64,000 bases of DNA from Chloroflexota bacterium (GCA_016234595.1 JACRBG010000043.1:143526-207525), one strand, 5' to 3'. Shown: positions 17,716 through 27,351, counted from the stretch's first letter. Made by a program: numbers and translations. The notes: generated by a model not told the origin, from the letters alone.

Positions 17716-18174
17716 ATGAAAGTCTCAATTAAAGTCAACGGCACGCTGTATGAGCGTGAGGTTGAACCAAGAATGTTGCTTGTCCATTTCTTACGTGAGG
17801 AACTTGGGCTAACGGGCACAAACGTCGGCTGTGACACCAGCCAATGTGGGGCCTGCAATGTCCACCTAAATGGGCAAGTGGTGAAATCATGTACTTGCTT
17901 GGCCGTCCAAGCCGATGGTAGCGAAGTAACTACCATCGAGGGGTTAAAAACCAACGGCCATCTCCACCCCATGCAAGAAGCCTTTTGGGAAAAACACGGC
18001 CTCCAATGTGGCTTTTGCACCCCCGGCATGATTATGACTTCCGTCGCGCTGCTTCAAAGCAACCCCCATCCCACCGACGCAGAAATCCGGCATGGTCTAG
18101 AAGGCAATCTGTGTCGCTGCACCGGATACCAAAACATCGTAGCGGCAGTCAAAGCGGCTGCGGAAATAAAATAA
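17716..18174 (+). CDS. coxS: Form II CO dehydrogenase-like small subunit (2Fe-2S)
   Basis: The 152-residue iron-sulfur subunit of a molybdenum hydroxylase. The plant-type [2Fe-2S] cluster is bound by C39, C44, C47 and C59 ([10 protein letters not shown]...C), and the second cluster by C98, C101, C133 and C135 (QCGFC...CRC). It transfers electrons from the molybdenum centre in CoxL to FAD in CoxM. A strong ribosome-binding site (GGAGGA) is upstream. Gene order S-L-M is that of form II clusters; form I usually runs M-S-L. Confidence 0.95.
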   Translation: MKVSIKVNGTLYEREVEPRMLLVHFLREELGLTGTNVGCDTSQCGACNVHLNGQVVKSCTCLAVQADGSEVTTIEGLKTNGHLHPMQEAFWEKHGLQCGFCTPGMIMTSVALLQSNPHPTDAEIRHGLEGNLCRCTGYQNIVAAVKAAAEIK

Positions 18175-18186
18175 GAGGGTAGAAAC

Positions 18187-20556
18187 ATGGTTGCTGCCGA
18201 AGAAATTATTGGTTCAAGAATAAAACGTCGTGAAGACCCCCGTCTTATCACAGGTGAGGCCAAATATTTAGAGGATATTCAATTACCGGGCCTGTTGCAT
18301 GCCGCCATTTTGCGGAGTCCCCATGCTCACGCCAAGATTAAGAAGATTGATATTTCCAAAGCCGCCAAGCACCCCGGTGTTATCGCGGTCTATACCGGCA
18401 AAGATTTTGCTGATGTCAACCCGATGCCCTGTGCATGGCAAGCAGGCAAGGTCAAAAATAATGTCAATACCCCGCGTGTGTTGGAAATTGATCGGGTGAC
18501 CTTCACAGGTGCGGGTGTCGCGGTGGTCATTGCTGAAGATCGCTACACCGCCCAAGACGCCCTCGAACTCATTCATGTTGACTATGAGGTACTACCAGCA
18601 GTGGTGGACGCCGAAAAAGCGACCAAGGCGGGTGCGCCTCAACTGCACGAAAACGCCCCCAGCAACATTGCCCTTGAATGGACATGCGGCACTCAAGAAT
18701 CCACGGACCGCGCCCTCAAAGAAGCCGATGTCGTGGTCAAGCAGCGCATGCTTAATCAACGCCTCATCCCCACGCCAATGGAAACACGCGGCTGCATCGC
18801 CCAATATCAAGCGGCAACCGAGGAGTGGACGGTTTGGATGACCTCCCAAGCCCCGCATGTCATGCGTTTGCTGATGACGGCCTTTGTCTTCGGCGTGCCC
18901 GAAACCAAAATGCGTGTGATTTCGCCACAGGTCGGTGGCGGCTTCGGGGCCAAGATTTTCCTCTATCCCGAATATTGCCTTATGGTGGCCCTATCCCGCA
19001 AAATTGGCCGTCCGGTTAAATGGATGGAAACCCGCAGCGAAAATTATATCGCCACCACGCATGGCCGTGACCACATCACCGAAATTGAAGTCGGTGCGAA
19101 AAAAGACGGCACGATCACAGCGCTCAAGGTCAACACCTATGCCAATCTCGGCGGTGTGCTTTCGACCATCGCCCCCGGCATCCCGACCACCCTCTATGGG
19201 CGTATGCTGTCGGGCACCTACCGCATCCCGAACATTTTCTGTCATGTCTATGGGGTCTATACCAACACAGGTATGGTTGATGCCTATCGTGGCGCAGGCC
19301 GCCCTGAAGCGACCTATGTTATCGAGCGGGCTGTGGATTTGGTGGCGCATGAACTTGGCCTCGATCCCGTTGCCATTCGCCGCAAGAATTTTATTCCGCC
19401 CGATGCCTTCCCCTACGACCCAGTGATTTTGAACGGACTGAAATATGACAGCGGGGAATATGCTAAGGCGCTGGATTTGGCCCTCAAGATGCTCGGTTAT
19501 GAGAGTTTCCGCAAAGAACAGGCTGAAGCACGTAAACAGGGGCGTTATCTCGGCGTCGGCTTTTCCAGCTATGTCGAAATCTGTGGGGTCGCCCCCTCGG
19601 CATGGATTGGCCTCCCCGGTGAAGGCTGGGGCGCGGGTCTATGGGAAAGTGCCAATGTCCGCGTCCACCTAACTGGCAAAGTCGTCGTCACCACGGGTTC
19701 CCAATCACACGGGCAGGGTCATGAAACTAGTGTCGCACAGGTTGTCGCAGGCGAATTAGGTATTGCGGTGGATGATGTCATCGTCCAGCACAGTGATACC
19801 CTTGGCACACCCTTTGGTTATGGAACCTATGGTAGCCGCAGTACCGCTGTTGGCACGGTCGCTGTCTATAACTCCCTCCAAAAGATCAAGGAAAAAGCCA
19901 AATTGCTAGGGGCCCATATGCTCGAAGCCGCGCCGGAAGATGTGGTCTTTGAAGATGGCAAAGTCTTTGTCAAAGGCTCCCCCGACCAATCCAAGACCAT
20001 TCAAGAAATCGCCGGAGCAGCCGCACTCGCCTACAGCTTACCCCCCGGCATGGAACCCTTCCTCGACAACACCTCCTACTACGACCCACCCAACTGTACT
20101 TTCCCCTTTGGTACGCACATCTGCGTGGTCGAAGTAGATAAAGAATCTGGTGAGGTCAAAATCAAACGGTATATTGCCATTGACGACGTGGGCAAGGTCA
20201 TTAACCCCATGATTGTCGAAGGGCAAGTACACGGGGGCATTGTCCAAGGCGTGGCCCAAGCCCTTTGGGAAGGCGCAGTCTATGATGACAACGGCCAATT
20301 GCTAACTGGTTCATTGATGGACTATGCCATTCCCAAAGCTGATTTCTTCCCAACCTTTGAAACCGACCGCACCGAAACGCCAACCCCCGTCAATCCTTTG
20401 GGAGTCAAAGGCGCGGGTGAAACAGGCACCATCGCTTCGACCCCGGCTGTCGTCAACGCGATTGTGGATGCCCTATCGCCCTTTGGCGTCAAACACATTG
20501 ATATGCCCGTCACACCGCCCAAGATTTGGCGCATTCTGCAAGGGCACGGAGGTTAA
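18187..20556 (+). CDS. coxL: Form II CO dehydrogenase-like large subunit (Mo-binding)
   Basis: The 789-residue xanthine dehydrogenase family catalytic subunit binds Mo-molybdopterin cytosine dinucleotide. The active-site loop at residues 366-372 is AYRGAGR, the form II signature; form I enzymes proven to oxidise CO have AYRCSFR, whose Cys carries copper. The conserved base glutamate is in VKGAGETGTIAS near residue 745, and VGGGFGAK (about 250) contacts Moco. Substrate is therefore open: CO oxidation has been claimed for some form II enzymes, but others act on purines, aldehydes or aromatic compounds. It is in a tight operon with coxS and coxM. Confidence 0.95.
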   Translation: MVAAEEIIGSRIKRREDPRLITGEAKYLEDIQLPGLLHAAILRSPHAHAKIKKIDISKAAKHPGVIAVYTGKDFADVNPMPCAWQAGKVKNNVNTPRVLEIDRVTFTGAGVAVVIAEDRYTAQDALELIHVDYEVLPAVVDAEKATKAGAPQLHENAPSNIALEWTCGTQESTDRALKEADVVVKQRMLNQRLIPTPMETRGCIAQYQAATEEWTVWMTSQAPHVMRLLMTAFVFGVPETKMRVISPQVGGGFGAKIFLYPEYCLMVALSRKIGRPVKWMETRSENYIATTHGRDHITEIEVGAKKDGTITALKVNTYANLGGVLSTIAPGIPTTLYGRMLSGTYRIPNIFCHVYGVYTNTGMVDAYRGAGRPEATYVIERAVDLVAHELGLDPVAIRRKNFIPPDAFPYDPVILNGLKYDSGEYAKALDLALKMLGYESFRKEQAEARKQGRYLGVGFSSYVEICGVAPSAWIGLPGEGWGAGLWESANVRVHLTGKVVVTTGSQSHGQGHETSVAQVVAGELGIAVDDVIVQHSDTLGTPFGYGTYGSRSTAVGTVAVYNSLQKIKEKAKLLGAHMLEAAPEDVVFEDGKVFVKGSPDQSKTIQEIAGAAALAYSLPPGMEPFLDNTSYYDPPNCTFPFGTHICVVEVDKESGEVKIKRYIAIDDVGKVINPMIVEGQVHGGIVQGVAQALWEGAVYDDNGQLLTGSLMDYAIPKADFFPTFETDRTETPTPVNPLGVKGAGETGTIASTPAVVNAIVDALSPFGVKHIDMPVTPPKIWRILQGHGG

Positions 20557-20560
20557 AATC

Positions 20561-21409
20561 ATGTACCCAAGTAACTTTGACTATCAACGAGCCGCTTCCG
20601 TCGCTGAGGCTATCCAAAAAGGGGCAAGTGACGGAGCAAAATTTTTGGCTGGCGGTCACAGCCTTTTGCCTGCTCTCAAACTGCGTCTAAATGAGCCGGA
20701 ATCTCTGGTGGACATTGGTCGTTTGGATGCCCTCAGAGGGATTAGCATCAGCGGAAGCAGTCTTAAAATCGGGGCGCTTTCGACCCATGCCCAAATCGCC
20801 AGTTCCGCCGATGTCAAAAAACATGCCCCCGCCCTAGCCAGTGCCTGTGGTCAGGTGGGCGACCCCGCCGTCCGTAATCGTGGCACGCTCGGCGGCAATC
20901 TAGCCCATGCCGACCCCGCTTCTGACCCGCCAACCGTCGTATTGGCCCTTGGTGGCAAGCTCCATCTACAGGGGTCAGGTGGCAATCGTGTCGTCGCAGC
21001 AGAAGATTTTTTCCTAGACCTGTTCACCACCGACCTGCACCCCGGTGAACTCATCACAGCGGTCGAAATCCCCAGCATCGGTCAGGCCAAAAGTGCCTAT
21101 GTCAAAATGGCCCATCCCGCCTCACGTTATGCGGTGGTTGGCGTATGTGTTGTGCTTGAAGTCAGTGGTGGCAAATGTAGCCAAGCCCGTGTCGCTGTCG
21201 GTGGGGCAACCCCCAAAGCAACCCTCTCTGCTGCTGCCGCCAAGGCGCTGGTTGGTTCATCGCTAGACGATGCTGCCCTAAATGCTGCTGCCAATGCCCT
21301 AATAGGCGATTTAAGCGACGTTATGGGCGATGTCTACGCCCCCGAAGATTACCGTCGTGCTATGGCTGGTGTTTACCTCAAACGGGCTGTCCGTGCCGCG
21401 ATGGGGTAA
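20561..21409 (+). CDS. coxM: Form II CO dehydrogenase-like medium subunit (FAD)
   Basis: The 282-residue FAD-binding subunit. FLAGGHSLLPALKLRL (about 31-46) is the FAD pyrophosphate loop motif AGGxSL, and GTLGGNLAHADPASDPP (about 108-124) the second FAD motif TxGGN. The start at 20561 is chosen because GGAGG precedes it (20549-20553, overlapping the coxL stop) and the protein begins MYPSNFDY as in the family; an open frame extending back to 20324 lies inside coxL. Three genes S, L and M make the heterotrimer half. Confidence 0.95.
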   Translation: MYPSNFDYQRAASVAEAIQKGASDGAKFLAGGHSLLPALKLRLNEPESLVDIGRLDALRGISISGSSLKIGALSTHAQIASSADVKKHAPALASACGQVGDPAVRNRGTLGGNLAHADPASDPPTVVLALGGKLHLQGSGGNRVVAAEDFFLDLFTTDLHPGELITAVEIPSIGQAKSAYVKMAHPASRYAVVGVCVVLEVSGGKCSQARVAVGGATPKATLSAAAAKALVGSSLDDAALNAAANALIGDLSDVMGDVYAPEDYRRAMAGVYLKRAVRAAMG

Positions 21410-21449
21410 AATTAAACGACTCAAACAAATGCCAATTTCCTGATCCATG

Positions 21450-21492
21450 CCCCCTCAGCTCCAAGTATTGGGCAAGGGGGAGGGTCTTTTTT
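21450..21492 (+). terminator. Possible terminator between coxM and coxD
   Basis: CCCCCT (21450-21455) and AGGGGG (21475-21480) pair, followed after AGGGTC by TTTTTT (21487-21492). An alternative pairing CCCTC/GAGGG (ending 21484) brings the U-run closer. This could reduce expression of the maturation genes relative to the structural subunits. Confidence 0.45.
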
Positions 21493-21508
21493 CCAAAAAG
21501 GTACTGGT

Positions 21509-22414
21509 ATGTTTCAAAATATCGAAGCCGTCCAATCCGCCCTCGAATCTCAAAATTATATTGCCGAGCGAGGTTTGGTCACGGCCATTTATTTAGCTAT
21601 GCGTTTGAATAAGCCGCTTTTTTTAGAGGGTGAGGCAGGCGTCGGCAAGACCGAAATCGCCAAAGTCCTCTCCAAAATCTTAGAAACCGATCTCATTCGC
21701 CTACAATGTTACGAAGGCCTCAATGTCAACACCGCCCTCTATGAGTGGAACTATGCCCATCAACTGCTCTATCTGCGTTTGTTAGAAGCCAGCGGCGCAA
21801 CCCGTGAGGAAATGCAATCCGGCTTATTCACACCTGAATTTTTGCAGGCCCGCCCCTTGTTGCAGGCCCTCGAAATGAGCGCCAATGGTCATCCACCAGT
21901 CTTGCTAATTGATGAGATTGATCGCGCCGATGAGGAATTTGAAGCCTTTTTGCTGGAGCTACTCTCTGATTTTCAAGTCACTATCCCCGAACTCGGTACT
22001 ATTCAAGCCAAAGTGCCCCCTATCGTCGTCGTCACCTCCAACCGAACCCGCGAAATCCACGACGCCCTTAAACGGCGCTGTTTATACTATTGGATTGATT
22101 ACCCCAACTTCCAAAAAGAGCTCGCCATCGTCCGGGCCAAAGCCCCCGAAGCGGAAGTCAATCTCGCCAAGCAAGTGACCGCCTTTGTTCAAGAACTGCG
22201 CCGCATGGAATTGTTCAAAGCACCGGGCGTGGCTGAGACGTTAGATTGGACAATGGCCCTCATCGCCCTCGACCAACACACCCTCTCGCCCGAAATTATT
22301 GAACAAACAGCGGGGGTTATTTTGAAATATCAGGAAGATGTGCAAATGTTAACGGGTGAGAGCCTTCAAGCCGCCCTTGATCGTGCCCGTATGCAAATGA
22401 CAGCCCAAATGTGA
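21509..22414 (+). CDS. coxD: CoxD/MoxR-type AAA+ ATPase
   Basis: The 301-residue product is a MoxR-family ATPase with Walker A GEAGVGKTE (41-49), Walker B VLLIDEID (131-138) and sensor-type SNRTREIHDALKRRCLYYW. CoxD is needed for maturation of the metal centre in CO dehydrogenase, working with the VWA protein CoxE. It is coupled to coxE: its stop overlaps a GTG that could also start coxE. The gene follows coxM by 99 bases with a possible terminator between. Confidence 0.92.
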   Translation: MFQNIEAVQSALESQNYIAERGLVTAIYLAMRLNKPLFLEGEAGVGKTEIAKVLSKILETDLIRLQCYEGLNVNTALYEWNYAHQLLYLRLLEASGATREEMQSGLFTPEFLQARPLLQALEMSANGHPPVLLIDEIDRADEEFEAFLLELLSDFQVTIPELGTIQAKVPPIVVVTSNRTREIHDALKRRCLYYWIDYPNFQKELAIVRAKAPEAEVNLAKQVTAFVQELRRMELFKAPGVAETLDWTMALIALDQHTLSPEIIEQTAGVILKYQEDVQMLTGESLQAALDRARMQMTAQM

Positions 22415-22425
22415 ATGAGGCAATC

Positions 22426-23661
22426 ATGAATAATAGTGCGAGGTGGGGCAACTATCTGGGGCCAGCCGACACACCCTATCACGGTGGCAAATTCCTGCAA
22501 AATTTGCTGTTGTTTGGGCGTTTGTGCAAAGCATTGGGCATGGATGTTACCCCCAACTGTATGATGGATGTCGCCCATGCACTGGAATTTGTGGATTTAA
22601 CCAAGCAGGAAGATGTCTATCACACCTTCCGCGCCCTCATGGTGACTCGCCAGCGTGATTTAGACCTATTCGACCAAGCCTTTCGTATTTTCTGGCAAAC
22701 CCCCGTTGAGGACTGGGCCACGATGGAATTGAAATCCCCCGGCAGGCGTGTTCAGCGTCAACCACCGAACCCGACCTTTGGCAGTGCTCCTTCCACCAAC
22801 AAAAATGGGCAACCCAACAGTGCAACCGAGACGATTACCTTTGTCCCCACCTATAGTGATTATGAAACCCTCCGCACCAAAAATTTTGCCGAGATGACGG
22901 GCGAAGAAATTCTAGCGGCCAAGCGCATCATGGAGCGGTTGGCATGGTCATTAGGAATGCGTCAAACCCGTCGTTTCCACCCCGGCAATGGCGACCAGCT
23001 TGATTTGCGCCACCTATTCCGCGCCAACATGCGTTATGCGGGTGAATTGATTGACCTGCCCACCCGCGTGCCGACCTTTAAACCCCGCCCGCTGGTTATG
23101 ATCTGTGACATCAGCGGCAGTATGGAACGTTATACGCGCTTGCTTCTGCACTTTGTCCATACTCTGTCGCAGAGTATCTATCAGGTCGAATCCTTTGTTT
23201 TTAGTACCCGCCTCAGCCGCATTACGCGCATTATTCGACGCAAGGCGGTGGATCGTGCGCTTGCCGAAGTCGGGCTTACCGTGAAAGATTGGGGCGGTGG
23301 CACCAAAATCGGTGATGCCCTACACAACTTCAATTACCAATGGGCACGGCGTGTCTTGGGGCGTGGTGCGGTCGTGCTGCTCATTACCGATGGGTGGGAT
23401 CGCGGCGACCCGGAGGTATTAAGTGCCGAAATTGAACGCCTCCAGCGCAACTGCCACCGCCTGATTTGGCTCAATCCGCTGCTCGGTTCGCCCGATTATG
23501 AACCCCTGACACGCGGCGCTCAGGCCATGCTGCCGAACGTGGATGATTTTTTGCCCGTGCATAATCTCGCCAGTCTCGAAAATCTAGCCAAAGAACTCTG
23601 GCAAGTGAATTGGCATCGTCCAACCCGTGTAAGACATGCCCATCTCATCAATTCAAAATAA
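22426..23661 (+). CDS. coxE: CoxE-type VWA domain protein
   Basis: The product (411 residues from ATG 22426) has a C-terminal von Willebrand A domain with the MIDAS motif CDISGSME (Asp228, Ser230, Ser232 in this numbering) and later TDGWDRGDPE. CoxE and the MoxR ATPase CoxD act together to assemble the catalytic site. Start choice: ATG 22426 has TGAGG five bases upstream, whereas GTG 22411, which overlaps the coxD stop, has no visible ribosome-binding site. The WGGGTKIGDALHNFN motif is typical of the CoxE family. Confidence 0.9.
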   Translation: MNNSARWGNYLGPADTPYHGGKFLQNLLLFGRLCKALGMDVTPNCMMDVAHALEFVDLTKQEDVYHTFRALMVTRQRDLDLFDQAFRIFWQTPVEDWATMELKSPGRRVQRQPPNPTFGSAPSTNKNGQPNSATETITFVPTYSDYETLRTKNFAEMTGEEILAAKRIMERLAWSLGMRQTRRFHPGNGDQLDLRHLFRANMRYAGELIDLPTRVPTFKPRPLVMICDISGSMERYTRLLLHFVHTLSQSIYQVESFVFSTRLSRITRIIRRKAVDRALAEVGLTVKDWGGGTKIGDALHNFNYQWARRVLGRGAVVLLITDGWDRGDPEVLSAEIERLQRNCHRLIWLNPLLGSPDYEPLTRGAQAMLPNVDDFLPVHNLASLENLAKELWQVNWHRPTRVRHAHLINSK

Positions 23662-23707
23662 CAAATTTAGTTTTATTGGATGGTTGGTTTAAGGTGGTAG
23701 AAACAAG

Positions 23708-24739
23708 ATGCTAGATATTTTAGACGCTGTACAAAACTGGTTAGATGAACAACACCCCATCGCCCTTGCCACTGTCGTCAACACATGGGGATCGTCGCCG
23801 CGGGCCCCCGGCTCGAAAATGGCCGTCACGGCTGATATGGCAATCATTGGCTCCGTCAGCGCCGGGTGTGTCGAAAACGCCGTTATCCAAGAGGCAGTGG
23901 GCAGTCTACAAGATGGCAAACCCCGTCTGCTCCACTATGGGGTCAGCGATGATACGGCGTGGGATGTCGGCTTAACCTGTGGTGGCAAAATTTCGATTTA
24001 TGTTGAACCCCTTGACCTTCAACTTTGGCATCTAACCGCCGACCTTGTACAGCAAGATAATGCCCACGCCGCTGCCACCATCCTCGAAGGCGATTTAGTT
24101 GGTAAAAAGGTGCTGGTCGGTTCAGATGGGGCAACCTTATATGCCAGTGCTGGCCTCACCTCCAATCAAACAGCCATCCTCGCCGATGCCGCCTATCAAA
24201 GTCTACAGGCAGGTCAAACCAAACCATGCACCGTTGCTGAATTAAACGTCTTTATTGAAGTGCATGTCCCGCGCCCTCGTTTGATTATTGTTGGAGGGGC
24301 ACATGTGGCAATGGCGCTGCAACAATTCGCCCGCCAGTTGGGGTTTGAAGTTATGCTCGTTGACCCACGCAAAACCTTTGCCACCGCTGAACGGTTTCCC
24401 GATGTCGCCCAAATTTTGCACACCTATCCCGACAAGGCCTTGCCTCAGATTGGCTTGACCAACCAAACCTATCTAGCCGTCCTGACCCACGACCCCAAAA
24501 TTGATGACCCCGCCCTCAGAACAGCCCTCCCTGCCGCTGTGCGTTATATCGGGGTTCTCAGCAGTCGTCGCACCCACGAAAAACGCATCGAGCGTCTAAC
24601 CGCGCAAGGGGTGGATACCAGCCTCTTTGAGCGAATCCACACACCCATTGGCCTTAATATTGGGGCCAAGACACCCGAAGAAATCGCTCTGTCCATCATG
24701 GCAGAAATTATCGCGGTCAAGAATGGGGTGGCCCAATGA
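23708..24739 (+). CDS. XdhC/CoxI family Moco-inserting protein
   Basis: The 343-residue product matches XdhC/CoxI proteins, which bind molybdenum cofactor, protect its sulfurated form and insert it into xanthine dehydrogenase-type enzymes. The N-terminal domain has ALATVVNTWGSSPRAPGSKM and SAGCVENAV with the conserved Cys; the C-terminal Rossmann-like domain starts LIIVGGAHVAMALQQFA (about 197-213) and includes GVLSSRRTHEKR. It is 46 bases after coxE and overlaps the next gene by 4 bases, so all belong to one operon. Confidence 0.92.
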   Translation: MLDILDAVQNWLDEQHPIALATVVNTWGSSPRAPGSKMAVTADMAIIGSVSAGCVENAVIQEAVGSLQDGKPRLLHYGVSDDTAWDVGLTCGGKISIYVEPLDLQLWHLTADLVQQDNAHAAATILEGDLVGKKVLVGSDGATLYASAGLTSNQTAILADAAYQSLQAGQTKPCTVAELNVFIEVHVPRPRLIIVGGAHVAMALQQFARQLGFEVMLVDPRKTFATAERFPDVAQILHTYPDKALPQIGLTNQTYLAVLTHDPKIDDPALRTALPAAVRYIGVLSSRRTHEKRIERLTAQGVDTSLFERIHTPIGLNIGAKTPEEIALSIMAEIIAVKNGVAQ

Positions 24740-25755
24740 AATTTGGCCCCGTGTCGGTTGAGGAGGCGGTGGGCAAAATTCTGGCGCATAACTTGGTTGG
24801 GCCAGACGGTAAAAAATTACTCGGCAAAGGTCACCGTTTGTCAAGTGGTGATCGTGAAATTTTACTTGCTAATGGCTATTCAAGTGTGGTCGTAGCAGCC
24901 CTCGACTCCACCGATTTAGGTGAAAATGAAGCCGCCCGTCGCGTTGGCATGGCAATTGCAGGGCCAAATGTGCGAGTGGTCGCTCCCGGCGTGGGTCGCG
25001 CCAATCTCTCCGCCGAGGTAGACGGCCCTTTATATATCAACGTCCCCCTATTGCGCCGTCTCAACAGTATTGATGAGGGCATTACCATCGCCACCCTGCG
25101 CGAACATACCCCCGTCAAAACCCGTATGTTGATTACCCTTGTCAAAATTATCCCCTTTGGCATCCCTGCCGCCCGTGTCGAAGATGTAGAAGCCATCGCC
25201 CGTGAATTTGGCCCTATTGTGTCGGTGCGTCCGCTCAAACCGACATCCGTATCTCTCATCATTTCTGGCCCGGAGCGTGCCCGTGAACGGCTCTTAGGCG
25301 ATTTTACGTCGCCCGTTGAACAGCGTATTCAGGCCTTAGGTAGCGCCCTAAAACCTGTTACCTTTGTGCCCCACACTGCCGAGGCGATTGTGCAGGCTCT
25401 GTGCGAACAACAAGCCGCCGAAGCTGGCTTAATCATCCTCGCGGGCATTTCCGCTATCATTGACCGGGATGATGTTGTGCCAACGGCGCTGCGGCAGGCA
25501 GGCGGTAGTGTCAGTCATTTTGGCGCTCCCGTTGACCCCGGCAGTTTATTAATGTTGGGTTATCTAGGGAATATTCCGGTAATTGGCGCTCCGGGCTGCA
25601 TCAAATCCACCAAAACCAATATTATTGATTGGATTTTGCCGCGTTTATTAGCAGGGGAACGCCTCACTCATGCCGATTTGATTGATATGGGACATGGTGG
25701 CCTATTAGAGGATATCAACGACCGACCCATGCCCCGCGAAAATATAGAGGATTAA
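24736..25755 (+). CDS. Molybdopterin-binding (MoCF-like) protein
   Basis: The 339-residue product resembles molybdopterin-binding domain proteins related to MoeA and CinA, often found fused or next to MobA-type nucleotidyltransferases in xanthine dehydrogenase clusters. The C-terminal half has GLIILAGISAIIDRDDVVPTAL and GAPVDPGSLLMLGYLGNIPVIGAPGC, which resemble the MoCF fold. Start overlaps the XdhC-like stop (ATGA). It probably prepares or hands over the cofactor for CoxL. Its stop overlaps by 4 bases with the convergent gene. Confidence 0.8.
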   Translation: MKFGPVSVEEAVGKILAHNLVGPDGKKLLGKGHRLSSGDREILLANGYSSVVVAALDSTDLGENEAARRVGMAIAGPNVRVVAPGVGRANLSAEVDGPLYINVPLLRRLNSIDEGITIATLREHTPVKTRMLITLVKIIPFGIPAARVEDVEAIAREFGPIVSVRPLKPTSVSLIISGPERARERLLGDFTSPVEQRIQALGSALKPVTFVPHTAEAIVQALCEQQAAEAGLIILAGISAIIDRDDVVPTALRQAGGSVSHFGAPVDPGSLLMLGYLGNIPVIGAPGCIKSTKTNIIDWILPRLLAGERLTHADLIDMGHGGLLEDINDRPMPRENIED

Positions 25756-26579
25756 ACCGACTCTTTTGGAAGCCGATTTTGTTCTAGCCACTTAACCCCA
25801 AAATCCACTACCCCCCGTTGTGAAACAAGATGGGCCTCAGCTTGTCCCACCTTGCCGGGGGGGTAGCCGAGACTGGCCTCATAATCTGCTCCACACTGCT
25901 CAAAATCCTCGGAATCATAGGCCAGCATGTCATAGGCCACCCATTCGCGTTTGCCATTCACCAAGATGGCGCTACCCTGCCTTTCCATCGTCTTACCAGC
26001 ATAATTACTGCGGTGTTCCGCCAGATGCAGCGAGGTATTGTTGGCATGGACAACCCCCAATAATAAGACCTGTCCATCCAATTCATAAATCCGGGCGATG
26101 GGCGACTGCTCCCCAAATTGAGCATCCAATTGATGCTGAGCCGTAATCCAGTCGGCATGTTGACCCCACGCCGCAAACGACCCCGTCGGATGATAGCTCC
26201 GCACTACCCCCGGCCAATGCCGAAAAGTTTCCGCGATAATCCCCATTTGACGGGTCGGCGTGACCGCTGGATCAAAAGCAGGCCATTCATCATAAACCGT
26301 CTGCCACCATGTTTGGGGAATCGGTGGATTTTGCCAATAGGCTGGATCACTGTAATCGCCAGAATGACTGGGCATAACCAATGTCCCGGCTGGTGTCAAG
26401 ACCTCCATCATGGCCTGAATCACCGGAATCGGCCCGCCTACCGTCCAGCCCAGTTTGCTCATAGCCGAATGCATAATAATCACCGCACCGGGTTTAACGC
26501 CTAGTTGCTCAAAATCGCGGCGCAAAGTGGCACAGGTATTCGGCGCAGGTGTTTGATTCACGACAATGCCTTCATTCAT
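25752..26579 (-). CDS. AAC(3)-family N-acetyltransferase
   Basis: The 275-residue product belongs to the AAC(3)/YokD antibiotic acetyltransferase family: VKPGAVIIMHSAMSKLGW near residue 32, GTLVMPSHSGDYSDP near 90 and the downstream RSYHPTGSFAAWG and LLLGVVHANNTSLHLAEH are conserved. Members use acetyl-CoA; some modify aminoglycosides at the 3-amino group, but many chromosomal copies act on unknown amines, so resistance cannot be assumed. It is convergent with the cox operon and divergent from rplI. No transposon is nearby. Confidence 0.88.
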   Translation of the reverse strand: MNEGIVVNQTPAPNTCATLRRDFEQLGVKPGAVIIMHSAMSKLGWTVGGPIPVIQAMMEVLTPAGTLVMPSHSGDYSDPAYWQNPPIPQTWWQTVYDEWPAFDPAVTPTRQMGIIAETFRHWPGVVRSYHPTGSFAAWGQHADWITAQHQLDAQFGEQSPIARIYELDGQVLLLGVVHANNTSLHLAEHRSNYAGKTMERQGSAILVNGKREWVAYDMLAYDSEDFEQCGADYEASLGYPPGKVGQAEAHLVSQRGVVDFGVKWLEQNRLPKESV

Positions 26580-26735
26580 AAAAATTTCCCTTAGAATTCG
26601 TACCTGACCATCTCTGTAAGTCTATCTCAATAATTGCGTTAGAAAACTGTCGGGTTGCGGTCTGGTATTCACTTTGCCTTTCTGGTAAGATAACGCCCAC
26701 CAATTTCAGAAATGGCTTGACAAGGGTCTGTAACA

Positions 26736-27296
26736 ATGAAAGTTATCCTCACTGAATATGTCTATATGCACGGCGTCGCGGGCGACGTGGTTGAAGTAGC
26801 GGATGGTTTTGCCCGTAATTTCCTGATTCCGCGTGGCAAAGCTGTGAAGGCCACCCCCGCCTCGATTAAAAAACACCAACAATTGATGGATCTCTCTGTC
26901 CAACGTCGCAAAGAACTCAATCAGCGGTTGGTCGAAGTTGCCCAAAAGATTGAAGGCGTTGAACTGGTTTTTGGACGCAAGGCAGGGCGCAACAACAAAC
27001 TCTACGGTTCAGTAACAACCGTTGATATTGCCAAAGCGCTACTGGATAAGACGGGTATTGATATTGACCGTCGCCGCGTCAGCGACCGCCCCCTGCGTGA
27101 AATCGGCCGATTTGAAGTGCCAATTCGCATGGGTGCTGAACTATCGCCAGCCGTCCAGATTGTTATTCTGCGCGAAGAAGATGTCGCCAAATATCTAGCT
27201 GGACAAGAAGTTGATGTACCCGTCCACGCGCCTGAAGAATATATCGAAGTTGAAGAAACTGTTGAAGAAGAAGTTGCCGAAGAAGCAGCTCAATAA
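26736..27296 (+). CDS. rplI: 50S ribosomal protein L9
   Basis: L9 spans the L1-stalk region of the large subunit. MKVILTEYVYMHGVAGDVVEVADGFARNFLIPRGKA is the N-terminal domain, then a charged long helix (about 40-75) and the C-terminal domain with LYGSVTTVDIAKAL. At 186 residues it is longer than the usual ~150: the last ~35 residues form an acidic tail rich in Glu and Val. It stands apart from rpsF, ssb and rpsR, which are its common partners. The AAC(3)-like gene is divergent. Confidence 0.96.
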   Translation: MKVILTEYVYMHGVAGDVVEVADGFARNFLIPRGKAVKATPASIKKHQQLMDLSVQRRKELNQRLVEVAQKIEGVELVFGRKAGRNNKLYGSVTTVDIAKALLDKTGIDIDRRRVSDRPLREIGRFEVPIRMGAELSPAVQIVILREEDVAKYLAGQEVDVPVHAPEEYIEVEETVEEEVAEEAAQ

Positions 27297-27351
27297 TTCG
27301 TCATTTTGATTTGACTTACGCGCATCCGACCTCGGAATAGGTACAAACTCA

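Noticed and set aside
18187..20556. Annotation as form I aerobic CO dehydrogenase
   Set aside because: The active-site loop is AYRGAGR rather than AYRCSFR, and gene order is S-L-M, so proven CO oxidation cannot be claimed.
25752..26579. Acquired aminoglycoside-resistance gene
   Set aside because: The protein is in the AAC(3) superfamily, but there is no mobile element or composition shift and many chromosomal members act on other substrates.
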